Part shown: one piece after another, positions 32,087 through 42,789 of the stretch
Layout: each line of letters begins with the position of its first letter
Position numbering within the stretch: position 1 is the first letter of the stretch
Assembly: GCA_905221605.1 (NCBI GenBank)
Contig: CAJNDS010001335.1
Span: 789,938 to 853,937 of the forward strand
From: Symbiodinium natans
Lineage: Eukaryota > Sar > Dinophyceae > Suessiales > Symbiodiniaceae
DNA: 64,000 bases
Direction: 5' to 3'
Position numbers and translations under genes: made by a program
Notes under the pieces: generated by a model
The model's input: only the letters and a program-made list of their open reading frames with translations
Databases searched by the model: none
What the model was told of the DNA's origin: nothing

Positions 32087-33532
32087 CTAGGAGACAGTGC
32101 GGAGAGATTGGCCCCAGCTCACGACGACTCCATCGGCCAATATTGCAGCAAAGCTACCATAAGAACTAGCTTGGATCTGCTGCACGTCCTTCAGTTGATC
32201 TTGCACAGCACTGGGTACAGAACCGCCCCAGGACACAACTGATCCATCGCTCAGGATCGCTGCAAAGGTACTTGCAGCAGCTTGGATCTGCTGCACATCT
32301 TTCAGCTGCTCTTGCACAGCTCTGCTGTCGCCACCAAACGCAGCATTGCCCCAGGTCACAACGGATCCATCGCCCAGGATCGCTGCGAAGCAAAATCCAG
32401 TAGCTTGGATCTGCTGCACGTCCTTGAGCCGATCTTGCACAGCGCTGCTGTCAGCATGGAAATACGAATTGCCCCAGGTCACAACTGACCCATCGCCCAG
32501 GATCGCTGCAAAGCTGCATGCAGTAGCTTGGATCTGCTGCACGTTCTTCAGCTGATCTTGCACAGCACTGCTGTCGCCACCGTCATCAGCACTGCCCCAG
32601 GTCACAACTGATCCATCGCCCAGGATCGCTGCAAAGCTCTTTGCAGTAGCTTGGATCTGCTGCACGTTCTTCAGCTGATCTCGCACAGCGCTGCTGTCGC
32701 CACCAAGCGCAGCATTGCCCCAGGTCACAACGGACCCATCGCCCAGGATCGCTGCAAAGCTCGCTGCAGAGCTGCATGCAATAGCTTGGATCTGCTGCAC
32801 GTTCTTCAGCTGATCTTGCACAGCACTGCTGTCGCCACCGTAATCAGAATTGCCCCAGGTCACAACGGACCCATCGCCCAGGATTGCTGCAAAGCTCCTT
32901 GCAGTAGCTTGGATCTGCTGCACGTTCTTCAGCTGCTCGTGCACAGCACTGCTGTCGCCACCGTCATCAGCACTGCCCCAGGTCACAACTGACCCATCGC
33001 CCAGGATCGCTGCAAAGCTCCTTGCAGTAGCTTGGATCTGCTGCACGTTCTTCAGCTGATCTTGCACAGCGCTGCTGTCGCCACCAAGCGCAGCATTGCC
33101 CCAGGTCACAACGGACCCATCGCCCCGGATCGCTGCAAAGCTACTTGCAGTAGCTTGGATCTGCTGCACGTTCTTCAGCTGATCTCGCACAGCACTGCTG
33201 TCGCCACCGCACTCAGCCTGGCCCCAGGTCACAACGGACCCATCGCCCAGAATAGCAGCAAAAGCGTGTGAAACCGTGACGTCAACACACTGGAGGCGGC
33301 AAATTTGGACCTTGCGTACATGTAAGGTCAGCGAGGCCCCGCTCTGCAACTTCAGCTTCTCGAGTGTGGAATGCTCACGCAGAACGCTTCCTGAGGCGTC
33401 CAGGAGCTGCCCTCTCTTCACGCCCAAGGCAGCCTGCGCTGCTTGCTTCAATGCTTGCACAGAAGAGTCCAGGGCGGCTTCCAGAGAAATCGTTCTGCCG
33501 CTAATCAGGCTCACATCCACGGTTATGGACAT
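32087..33532 (-). CDS. Ubiquitin-like domain + RCC1-type repeat protein
   Basis: 481 residues, ATG at 33532, TAG at 32087-32089, no interruption. Residues 1-75 read as a ubiquitin-like fold (MSITVDVSLISGRTISLE, later LKLQSGASLTLHV). Residues 91-481 are ten tandem RCC1-type units beginning FAAILGDGSVVTWG and usually ending VQQIQATA. Full units are 41 residues (123 bp), unit 4 has 45, unit 9 has 38, and unit 10 is a 21-residue cap. The DGSVVTWG core matches the RCC1 blade motif. The short unit resembles the BLIP-II-like branch more than the 50-60-residue units of RCC1 itself. A closed or open beta-propeller used for protein binding is inferred. No HECT or exchange-factor domain is present, so neither ligase nor GEF activity is claimed. 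Units 2-4 and 5-7 repeat in the same order, pointing to a recent three-unit duplication. Such genes are abundant in Symbiodiniaceae. Confidence 0.88.
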   Translation of the reverse strand: MSITVDVSLISGRTISLEAALDSSVQALKQAAQAALGVKRGQLLDASGSVLREHSTLEKLKLQSGASLTLHVRKVQICRLQCVDVTVSHAFAAILGDGSVVTWGQAECGGDSSAVRDQLKNVQQIQATASSFAAIRGDGSVVTWGNAALGGDSSAVQDQLKNVQQIQATARSFAAILGDGSVVTWGSADDGGDSSAVHEQLKNVQQIQATARSFAAILGDGSVVTWGNSDYGGDSSAVQDQLKNVQQIQAIACSSAASFAAILGDGSVVTWGNAALGGDSSAVRDQLKNVQQIQATAKSFAAILGDGSVVTWGSADDGGDSSAVQDQLKNVQQIQATACSFAAILGDGSVVTWGNSYFHADSSAVQDRLKDVQQIQATGFCFAAILGDGSVVTWGNAAFGGDSRAVQEQLKDVQQIQAAASTFAAILSDGSVVSWGGSVPSAVQDQLKDVQQIQASSYGSFAAILADGVVVSWGQSLRTVS

Positions 33533-34095
33533 TTCTGCTCCGCGAGCCAGGAGGAACAGTCATGCCATGTCACGTCCTCATCGAGCAAGGTCATGCTGAA
33601 TGTAGAGCATTCTGCAAACCATGTGCTTTGGCCCCCTTAAGCAAACGACCTACGAAAGCTGTGTTCTGCTACTCTATGGTAAATGGACACCATCACGCAT
33701 GGCCATACCTACGTAAGCTTGAAGCCCTAATTAGAGAGGAAACCTAAGCAGCTCCGCAACACAAGGCAGTCGGAGCTCCGATTATCACAGGGACTAACAT
33801 GAATGTCTGGTCCATCTTGCCATGGTGCGACGAAATGCCGGTGGGTCTGAACAAAGCTAGATGAGCCGACATGAGCCGATGTGCAGAATCCGAAAAATTC
33901 TCGTATGCCATGTCCGCGTCGGCGGCCCTGGCTGTGCGGAGTTTTCGCTTTTTACAGAGCCTGCCATGTCGCGGAGAAGCACAAAGTGACCATCATTGGG
34001 GCACAGCTTCTGATGACAAGATGCTCGGACTTGCAAAAAACAGAAGAAAAAGCGCACAACTCGGAGCGAAGCACGCTGCACGTCAGCCAGTAATT
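33533..34095. other. 5' flank of the RCC1-like gene
   Basis: Unique sequence without telomere tracts. Open frames at 33857-34255 belong to a repeat module shared with 34.7-35.2 kb and are not called as genes. Confidence 0.4.
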
Positions 34096-35290
34096 GGCCT
34101 GGGTGCTTCAGGTTAAAGTCTGCACCGCATTGCACTTTCCTGGCTGCGATAACGCCTGCCGCTGCCGTTGCGCCGGGTTTCGGTTGCAGCTCCTGCCAGT
34201 TTGTGGCTTTTTCAAAAGGTGGGCATGCAAGACGGCGGCGCCTCTGAATGTCCATGATCGTGAATCCACCAGATCACCAATCAGAACCCTAAACCCTAAA
34301 CCAGATTAGCATTGCCAAAAGCTTCCTTTTGAGAAGGGATGGGCACTGCACCAAGACCATGTACAGGAGATACCCGAGGCTTCGGTTCCCTGTATGAGCC
34401 CTCTCTAGGATGTCTAGCTCAAGCCTACGAGTGTAGGGGGTTCAGGGTTTAGGGTTTAGGGTTTAGGGTTTAGGGTTTGGGGTTTAGGGTTTAGGGTTCC
34501 CCAACTCTTCAGTGGACATGTTGGGTGTCCTTTTGGGGGGGGTCTCTGCTCATAAACACTCCTACCTGAACCCGGCGCCCAGCTTTAGTGGCATGCCCAT
34601 CTGACCTGCACGCATCGAAGCTCTCACCAGGCGAAATCGATGCATGACATTATCAGGCTGTGGAGAGGCCCACAGAGCCAGTAAGGTCGTCGGAGAAGCA
34701 CGAGAGTGACCATGATCGGGCACGGCTTCGGATGACAAAACAGTAGGATTTAAATTTCGCACCGCATTGCACCTGCCTGGCTGCGATACCGCCTGAAGCG
34801 GACATCGCACCGGGTTCCAGTTGCGACTCCTGCCACTTTGTGGCCTGTAGCATGTGGGCATGTTCTAGAATACGCGGCGCCTCTGGATTACCTTGATCGT
34901 CGTCCCAGTAGAGCACTAGAATGCATTGGGAGTCACGGCGCCCAGCTTTCGTGACATGACCGCATGACAGCACGCCGCACAGCCAGAAAAATGGGCCTGG
35001 GTGCTTCAGGCTAAACGCCTGTAAGATCCCTGGAGCGAAGCGCAAACGCTCGCTCGGGGAAAGTTGGGTGTGTCTGCATCTAAGCAAGCACGGATTCCCT
35101 CACACAGCCATGGGCCGAGAGCCACGGGCCGAGAGCCATGGGCTCTTGGAGCCCATGGCATGTTGTTCGGGTTGCGGCTCCCGCCACTTTGTCTTGAGAT
35201 GTGGGCTATACCGGGGTATATCCCACCAGAAAACTAGAATGCGAGGGATTCAGGGAGCCGCATTGCCCAAATGACCTCGAGATCGAAGCT
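34096..35290. repeat. Three-copy dispersed repeat module
   Basis: A phrase of the form CGGGTT.C.GTTGC..CTCC followed by TGCCA.TTTGT occurs near 34170, 34808 and 35163. The context AAGTGGGCATG and CCTCTGxAT..C(C/T)TGATCGT is shared by the first two. A second phrase, CGGCGCCCAGCTTT(A/C)GTG, occurs near 34573 and 34936. ATCGAAGCTCTCAC occurs near 34614 and 35281. A telomere-type tract interrupts the region at 34440-34497. No coding assignment. Confidence 0.6.
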
Positions 35291-35690
35291 CTCACTCCGT
35301 CGGGGTTAGCACCACCTTGACCGTATTTGCAACGGCTGCTAGCCGTGACAGAATCTGCATGCACAGATTGCACAAAAGGCAAGCAAACACAATACATCAC
35401 AATACCAACTGCCCTCAAGAAGCTCGGCTGGCGCTTCTGGAAGAAGCTCGGGTCGTCCCCATGCTGGCCACCCGATTCGCCCAATCGTTGACTGTGACGA
35501 CACCGCCCATGACCACCTCAGTTCCCCTTTGCTCTGCCCGAATTACCGAAAGCCTGGCCAATCAGAACCTTACATAACCAGGCTCTGGGACAGCTACCCA
35601 AACATGTCTATATATATATATATACATATATACATGATCATACATTGCTAATTACACGCACGCAGTCTGCTGGGGACACGCGAGAAGCCG
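35291..35690. other. Unique spacer with a TA microsatellite
   Basis: Contains a TATATA run at about 35608-35630. Short open frames on both strands lack motifs. No gene supported. Confidence 0.4.
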
Positions 35691-35766
35691 ATCAACATGA
35701 ACCTGATCCTGCAGTTCAGGCCCCTACACTCTTCCCAAGACTTTAGCGCCGTCTTGAAGCACAAGT

Positions 35767-36081
35767 TCAGTGGAAAGAACAAAACGACAGGCTTTGCGAG
35801 TTTGCGACGCAGAAATAATTCCCTCGTCGCGGGCAAGGAGCGAAGAAGACCACCATCACCGCCGACATCGCCAGCCCGAAGGCTGTCGCCCAGGACCAGT
35901 CGAAGAAGTAGAGGTCGACGACGCCGAGCACCAACTCCGGGATGTCTTCAAAGATCCGAAGGCCTTGATCGAGCTGCTTTCGGTATTCTTGCAGTTTCTC
36001 CACATGATCTTCGTCCATCTTGGCGGCAACCAAGATGTTGAACACCTGGGCGCTCGCGGCCCGACATGCTAGCTGCTAGTG
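35767..36081 (-). CDS. Exon-like fragment of a membrane protein
   Basis: An open frame of about 100 codons with no ATG at its upstream edge; translation is open from just after a TAG near 36082. It begins QLACRAASAQVF and ends at 35767. The segment NILVAAKMDEDHVEKLQEY is amphipathic. It is followed by IFEDIPELVLGVVDLYFF, and then AFGLAMSAVMVVFF forms a probable membrane segment. FEDIPELVLG resembles the E-(D/N)-(I/L)-P-(E/Q)-L-V-L motif seen in some multipass dinoflagellate and XK-like membrane proteins; this is a weak similarity. A CAG directly upstream could be a 3' splice site, so an internal exon is likelier than a complete gene. The partner exons are not identified, except possibly 36702-37046 upstream on the same strand. 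Confidence 0.4.
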
Positions 36082-36701
36082 CTCCGGTGCCTGCCTGAAA
36101 TACAAAAGAGTATCATGCACGGGCTTCTATTTTGCTACAACTGCAAGTCTTATTGAAGTGACGTAGAACATACTTGTATTACTGCAAGATATGGTACGTA
36201 CATGCGGCTACATGAGCCAAGTAGCTGGCAAGTCCAAGGCCGCAGACTTCGCAAGCATCGGCCTTTCTTCTGGGGACTGACCCGAGGAAGGCGGGGTCTC
36301 TGAGAGCAGCGGCTCCTCCATCTCCTTGTGACGGCCAACCCGGGGTCGGAAATGAGGATTCAGGCTTTAAAGTCTCGGATGTGGGTTCTAGGAGTGCAGC
36401 TTGAGAACTTCCAGACGGCGCCGCCTTCTGCCCACGGCACTGTGGCAGAGCTTAAGGTTCGGGAGTTCGGGCCACAAAACCACGCCGTGTCAAAACCGGA
36501 CTTCTAGACGGCCCTGTCTCCTGGCAGGAGGCCACAATGACGGCTGCCATGACCCAGTCGAGGACCTGGGCTGCTCTTCCATGGAGGCTGAAACTACAAC
36601 TGAGCAAGGAAGGCCCAACCCACAACCTAGTCTCTGTAAACCCTCAACCCTACACCCAAGAAGGAATTTCCAACTGCCCCACAAGCTGGATTCCACAGGG
36701 T

Positions 36702-37046
36702 TCAAGGCCTGGGGGCAAGCAAAGTGAGTCTTCCACAAACCCCTAAATCCAGTAGTTGCCGCCCTAGGGCTGGTACCAAAGACAAAGTCACAGCCATCGC
36801 GAGCATTGTCGGCCCGGTGCCCGTAAATCCGAAGGCCAGGACGAGGAGGAGCAAGAGGCCCAGAAGGACCAAAACCGCCTCGGAAAGGTTTGCCCTTTTT
36901 GGGAGAGGGTGGAGGATCGAGCCCACGCTGACACTCAAGGCCCACAGCTTCACATCACATTCTGGCAAGGAGCCTGTCTTGCACTTGAAGCTGCACACAA
37001 AGGGGCCACTACGAAGGTCTGGATTGTTTTTCAACAACTCTAAACC
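36702..37046 (-). CDS. Membrane-segment open frame, possible upstream exon
   Basis: About 112 codons, open up to the CCCTAAA tract that starts at 37040, with no ATG at the upstream edge. It has a Cys-containing N-terminal part (FVCSFKCKTGSLPECD) and then a clear hydrophobic segment (AVLVLLGLLLLLVLAFGF). A second hydrophobic stretch (TMLAMAVTLSLVPALG) follows. It may belong to the same gene as the fragment at 35767-36081, since it is 5' of it on the same strand. No family is recognised. The abrupt junction with telomere-type repeats suggests the 5' part was lost or displaced. Confidence 0.3.
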   Translation of the reverse strand, partial: GLELLKNNPDLRSGPFVCSFKCKTGSLPECDVKLWALSVSVGSILHPLPKRANLSEAVLVLLGLLLLLVLAFGFTGTGPTMLAMAVTLSLVPALGRQLLDLGVCGRLTLLAPRP

Positions 37047-39310
37047 CTAAACCCTGAACCTTAAACCCCAAACCCTAAACCCTAAACCTCTAAACCCCAA
37101 GCCGAGGGGTCAGGGATCTTTCCAGGGTGTAGGGCATGCCGGGCGTCGGTTGACAATTGAAGAGCGCCCGCGCTCACGCAAGGATATGATCGGGAGGCTT
37201 TAGGGACACTAAGAAATCACCAATATGGGATATGAAGAAGGGTTTATATTTCTTGTATCCCCAATATATACACTCACCAGTTTAAAGAGGAACCTTATAT
37301 ACACTCACCAAGAACAGGAAAAGAAATCCTGCTTCATATGTCAGGAAGATATGCCTTCCAGGATCTTTACAGTCAGAAGCGAAGCGCAGCAAGCTGGAGG
37401 CATCCAGGCTGCTGGCACTCCACATCGAAAGAGCATCTTCTTCGACAGCTCAGGCGACTTCCAGAGCTTCCCAACATGGAAGAGGGTGGTCCACCCCACC
37501 TTTGGAATCTCTTGCTACCAGGAAAAGGCGCGGGGGAGGGAGGGTTTAGGGTTGAGGGTTTTTTTTCAATGGATGAAGATGCAGCAACGCGAAGCCCAAA
37601 ATAGCCCCCGAGTCGCTGTGAGGCACATTGACACGGCTGCGCCTGCCCAAAGAAGGTGGAGAAGCAATGTACAGCCAATCTCCGGGCAGCTGAAACTTTG
37701 TCTGCGGTAGACGTCGTAGTCCCCACAGTTGTCCAGTTGGCCTGTCATGGCATATGTGTCGAACCATGGCCTTCAGCCGTTTTTAGAGATAACACAAGTA
37801 GCCCCGAAGCAATCTGCTGCATGTCTCAGGCATCCTGAACCTGCTTCTCCAGAGAAAGCTTCGGCCTACGAAGTCAGCAGGCCTGTGACTTCGCAGCCTC
37901 CGCGCGCCACTTCAAAGTCTGCTTCGCACAACCCAGTAGAACTTGATCCCGAACCTTACTTGCTGCAGCATGACTGCAACTCGACTTTGGTCGGCTCGAG
38001 AAATCGAAGGCTTCGAGCTCTTCTTGCAGGCCCAGACGCTTGCTGGCACGCTTGTGTCACAGAAAGGGAGGAGGTTCGACTCAGCGTCTGTGCTGGGACA
38101 GTCGCGGCTCATCGTCGGCACCTCACAGCAAGAAAATTCTGAGCCCAAAATCTGGCCATAGCTATGAGCAGCGGGCAGGCATGAACACAAGATATGAGCA
38201 CCGGGCAGGCATGAACATAAGATGCTGGCGGGAAAACCTTTCCCACACTGCCTTAGCAAACACAAACCCCGAGACAACCCTAAATCCTGAACGGAGACAT
38301 TGGGCACGCAGCCCTGACAGGAGAGGCTGCATCGGCAATGAGGAGTTTGTGCCAAAAACAACCTGGCTGTATAGAATCTTGCCGTGGCAATCTCTCGAAG
38401 CCGTCCCATTGCAAGTGATTTGCCTTGCCTGCACTGTGTATGGCAGTGCTGCTTAGGATAATAACTTAAATCTCCGATGTACTCAGGCTAGCATATCCTT
38501 TCATCATCTGTTCCCTCCCGAAGCCCCAACTCAACGCGGTTCCACTTTAAAACCTCTAACCTCTAAACTCCTTTTCAAGCGCAGCACCAACCAAATGTCG
38601 TCGTCACACTGAACTCCCATGGACATGACGTTGGCTCGCTGGCATACCTCCAGACAGGAACGCTCTTAGGGGATGTTGGGTTTGTGAAGGGAGCACATCA
38701 GGCTGGGCATCGGCACGTGGCTTGCTGCCCCAAACGGAGCCAGGGACGTGAGCGTCAGGAGCTATCGGGCAGCGTGCCTCCACTGTGAAGATCATGGAGG
38801 AAACCAGATTTGTGGACTCCAAGACCTGGAGCCACGCAAGGCCTTTCCCGCATGAACTCAAGCATGAGCCATTAACTCCATGGAGCATTCCCCCCAAACC
38901 TTAAGCCCTGAACGCTGAACACAAACCCCAAACCCCAAACCCCTAGACTCCGAACCCCAAACCGCCCCAAAGGCGAGAGGCCATCTTCAGGGCCAGGATA
39001 TAAGGCGACCTCCGAATCTTCTGCCGAATTGACATGGCTTCTGCCTGCGCAAGAGAAATGGGTTCAACATGGGTGCAGGGTGGAGTGTTTTGGGGCTTCC
39101 TTTGCCGGCTAATGTTGCTGCCATGTCGGCTCGCTTGCTGCTGCTACCTGTTTCAAAGACCGCTTCCGCTAGAACGCAGCTGATGTCCCAAAGCCCGAAG
39201 GCCTAAACCATCTGCTCCTTTCAATACGCTCGGCCCGAGGCCCCTGCATTTTGCTGGCCCTCTCGGTCCTCGACGCTCTGCTCCGGAGCAGCCTCTCTGC
39301 TCCTGACTTT
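37047..39310. other. Unique region, no gene called
   Basis: Starts with a short CCCTAAA tract (37047-37095). Open frames of 120-165 codons at 37225-37710 (plus), 37729-38142 (plus) and 37912-38409 (minus) overlap one another. They have no signal peptide, domain or repeat that I recognise. Broken exons remain possible. A tandem pair of ATGAGCA(G/C)CGGGCAGGCATGAACA lies at about 38164-38220. Confidence 0.4.
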
Positions 39311-39730
39311 GATTCAGGGTTTAGGGCTCAGGGTTGAGGGTTTAGGGTTTTGGGGTTTACCATCTGTGCAAGTTGTTGCCCTCAAGGGTAAACCCTAAAC
39401 CCTAAGCCCCCTCAACCCTCAACTGCCGGACGCCCCCCCGGGGCCCCATTCAGCTTGTCCAAGTCCGAGCGTCCTTCCTGGCACTCCTGCAGATTCTAGA
39501 GGCTCCGAATCCGGCTCCTGCTCACAACAAACTTTCTGCTTTTGAAGCTTCGCTTCTGAGGGATCTTGGTATTTCAGGCTTGGTGCTTTGGTTTGGCGAA
39601 CAGGAAGGCATTTGGAACGTTGCGAAACCAATGGTTATAAACCCTAAACCCTCAACCCTAAACCAGCAACGAACAGCCACCCCCGCTAGGTCGGCTTGAA
39701 AGTCCGCAGAAGTCTTCTTTTCTGGATTCT

Positions 39731-39850
39731 TAAGGGAGGGTTCTTGAAAGGAGGGTATGTAACCCAAGGTTCCCTAATACTCCCTACTACTCCCTAGGGC
39801 TCCCCAAGCTGCTCCCTAGGTACCTACCCCCCTTGAACCCCCCTCCCTTA
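39731..39850. mobile_element. Family G miniature inverted-repeat element, copy G1
   Basis: A 120-bp element with perfect 10-bp ends TAAGGGAGGG / CCCTCCCTTA. The inverted similarity extends inward through GGAGGGTATGTAACC and its counterpart GGTACCTACCCCCC. The core AACCCAAGGTTCCCTAATAC ... CTCCCTAGG is shared with 24592-24652. Confidence 0.75.
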
Positions 39851-39924
39851 CGAACTCTACAGCAGCCACAAAGCTTGTGAGGCCTGCGTGTGGCTTAGAA
39901 TGCGGCTCAGGGATTGGGGCATTT

Positions 39925-40022
39925 GGGCGTTTACGATACTAGGGGACCCCCGAAAACCCCCCAAATAGTGGGATTCCCTTCTTACAAGGACCCCAAGAAG
40001 CCATCCCTCATTTCGAAAACCC
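39925..40022. mobile_element. Family D element, copy D3
   Basis: Left end GGGCGTTTACGATACTAGGG. The interior has ACCCCCCAAATAGTGGGATT and TTACAAGGACCCCAAGAAG. The right end TTTCGAAAACCC runs directly into a CCCTAAA tract that begins at about 40020. Confidence 0.65.
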
Positions 40023-40224
40023 TAAACCCTAAACCCTAAACCCTAAACCCTATCTGGAATTTGAGGCTTGAAGGGCTTGTGGAACTGGAGTGGAAGCCTA
40101 GGATCCTGCGAAGCACATGGCGGCGACAACTAATATGAAACCTACAATTCGCCCTAAACCCTAAACCCTAAACCCGAAATACTTAGAAGGAGTTCGTGGC
40201 CTAGTGTTTGCAACAGATCTTCAC

Positions 40225-40334
40225 GGTCGAAGCCCCTCACACTGTCAGAAAACTCGGGCTGAACCTTGTGGGAAGAATCAGTCGAAACCCCTCACACTGT
40301 CAGAAAACTCGGGCTGAACCTTTTTGGAAGAATC
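40225..40334 (+). repeat. 55-bp tandem duplication
   Basis: Two near-identical units containing CCCCTCACACTGTCAGAAAA and CTCGGGCTGAACCTT; the first CCCCTC is at 40233 and the second at 40288. Confidence 0.85.
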
Positions 40335-41200
40335 AAGAACCCTTACGGCAAACTGGCTCGGAACAACAGCCGTGAGCTCCAAGATGAACCCCAAAAGAGA
40401 TGCAGAAGCTCCGTGCAACAAGCTTTGGAGTCAAGTTTAGGGTTTCGCCCCATCGCAGTCCAGCTGGGTCCTGCACGCCATTTGGATTCTGCACGGGCTG
40501 TTCACTTCCATGTTCATCTGGTTTTCCTGCTCCCGTGCTGGGGACATTCGCGAATGAGACGCCGTGGGCGGCCCTCACTAGACTACGAGACCGGCGATGC
40601 TATGATACCAAAGCAGCAGCTACTCGGAGAAAGCCAGCTTCTCTGAAAACTCCACTAGAGAAGGAATGGATCCCCAACCCAGAGTCGCAACACATGGGGG
40701 CTTCGAAAAACTGGGGCTGTCCATGTTGGGGTGCCTAATAACTCCTACAGTACGGATCATCTTCTTGGGTTACATAAGCAGAGGGTCTAGGGCGCACGCG
40801 ATCGGAGCCTTTGCTGAAGGACCCTTCCCCCTTACCAAAACCCCCCAAACACCCCACCCACCCCCGCCCATGCTCGGGAGCAGTCGCAAACTTGATATGC
40901 CTTCTTCACCCTGCCGCCCCTGCCCAAGCGTCGCGTGGCAACGAAGGACGCAAGAGCCCCGAAGGTTCTGCGCAGCAGGTCAGCTGCTCTCCATCTCTTT
41001 TCCCCCAACCCGCTGTCACTTCCCGTATGTAGTATGTGCAGCCCGACCACGCAGATTGGAAACTCCAAAGCGCGCCGATTGGAACCCCGACGTGCAAGTC
41101 ACATGGCGCCTGGTCTGTCAACTCACTCCAACCCTAAACCCTAAACCCTAAACCCTAAACCCTAAACCCTAAACCCTAAACCCTAAACCCTAAACCCTCT

Positions 41201-42200
41201 ATATATAGAGGCTCCCCAAGTGTGGGGCGCCTGCGCCGCTTCCGTATCGCGTTGTAGGCGAAGTTCCGGTCGCCTCGGGCTTATAAGCTACTTCGCTTGG
41301 CGGTGTTTTTTAAGTTTCGGGTTTCAGAACTAGAGGGACACAAGGTCACATGAGGCTGGTGCCGTGGATCTGCATTCCTAGCTCATCTGTTCCACACAGC
41401 TTGAACAGCCAGGTTCCAAACATCTTTTGTCCAACCCTGTGTCGGGCGGAGACACATAATCTTCAAGGTTGAAGACCGCCGGGAGCAAAGCAAATGTTGA
41501 AGGCATGTATAGAAGTCCCACAAGCTGAGTACAGTACAAGAGCAACCAAGTGAATTATCTGAGTGCTCTGCCCTTGTGGTGGGCCTGTCGGCGGAGCCTC
41601 GCAGCTGCTTCCACAGCATCGAGACACCTCCAAGGAGTCCGAGCATCACCACGTAGCCTGCACTCAAGCCACGCAGCAACATGCACCGGCCCTTCCATGA
41701 TCCATCTTGTTGGGATAAGGAGCTCTTTGCCCGGAGAGCACAATCCCCCCCCCCCTACGTAGGGAATAGATGACCGTGATTCATAAAGCGATCATCTTGG
41801 CTGCTGTCAGATCCCTTCGTTTTCAATATAAAGCACCCGGCATCACCCTGCCCACTTAACTGGCCACGAGCTGGTAGACTCTAAGCCCTCGTAAGGAACC
41901 AGGGTGAAGGGGCCCAAGGACTGATCTGAGGTTTGTAAGTTTAACCATCGAAGCCCAGGCTACGATCCCGGACAACGTGCACCCGGCCGCCAAAAACTTG
42001 CAGGCAGGAAGCTGCCAAGTGCTGCAACGGACCAGTGTCCCACACTGCTGAACAGCCAACGCCTCAAGCAGCTTTGCACTGAAGGATTCTGTAGGCAGAT
42101 ACCCAGCAGGCCCCTTCCCATCTTGGTCACGCCTTTCTCTCTGCGGACCGTATGGTTGCACAAGGAAGTATGACAGGGAAAAAAGCGGACCGCAGCGAAC
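41201..42200. other. Unique spacer, unassigned open frames
   Basis: Open frames at 41383-41682 and 41856-42233 on the minus strand have no recognised domain. A C run lies at 41745-41755. No gene called. Confidence 0.4.
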
Positions 42201-42310
42201 CTTCTTGAGGATGCAGATGCCTTGAAAGGCCACCTGCTACCTCCTAGAGTCCTAGAGCCAGCCCCTGGCATCCACAACCGAACGCCTCTCCGTGCACACC
42301 CTTTTCGAAA

Positions 42311-42760
42311 TCAGTCCCAACACTGCAACGCTTTGCAACCGATCATGTCAGAGGCTGTTCTACTTGCCTGCCTGCCAGGGAGGAGCGCAACGGCACCTTC
42401 CACAATGCTTGACGTGGTCGTCGTCCTGGTGCTTGCGGTCACGGATCTACGTCTTCGGGGCTTCAGAAATCCTTTGTGCATGTTTCTATCAGTTCGAGCA
42501 TTGAAGATTGAATCGAAAATCCTTGTCATGGATGACGTCCAAGTACTTGTCTTCGTGCGTGAGGTCCAAGAACTTGTCGTGGTGCTGGAACTCCAAGTAC
42601 TGGTACTCATGCTTGTGGTGCTTGTCCTTGTGCTGCTTGAGGCTGAAGTACTGGTCGTGCTTGTGGTACTTGTCCTTGTGCTGCTTGAGGCTGAAGTACT
42701 GGTCGTCGTGACGATCGCCGTGATGCTGCTGGTGGTCTGGCAAGTGCAAAGCTGGAACAA
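42311..42760 (-). other. Ser/Thr-rich open frame over a minisatellite
   Basis: About 150 open codons whose N-terminal half is almost entirely Ser and Thr (TTTSTSASSSTRTSTTS and similar). It lies just 3' of the EAR-repeat gene on the same strand and contains a 48-bp tandem duplication. Ser/Thr-rich linkers are common in dinoflagellate surface proteins, so it could be a separate exon. The plus strand is open too, and no start or domain supports it. Confidence 0.2.
42617..42714. repeat. 48-bp tandem duplication
   Basis: TTGTCCTTGTGCTGCTTGAG at 42622 recurs at 42670, with GCTGAAGTACTGGTCGT after each copy. Confidence 0.85.
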
Positions 42761-42789
42761 AGCTGGAACACATGACCTGAATCCTGGCC

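Larger units (their letters stand above)
39311..41200. repeat. Sparse telomere-type tracts and spacers
   Basis: Small tracts at 39315-39360 (plus), 39390-39420 (minus), 40016-40053 (minus) and 40150-40175 (minus), and a longer CCCTAAA array at 41127-41199. Open frames at 40266-41151 overlap in several frames with no motif. No gene supported. Confidence 0.7.
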
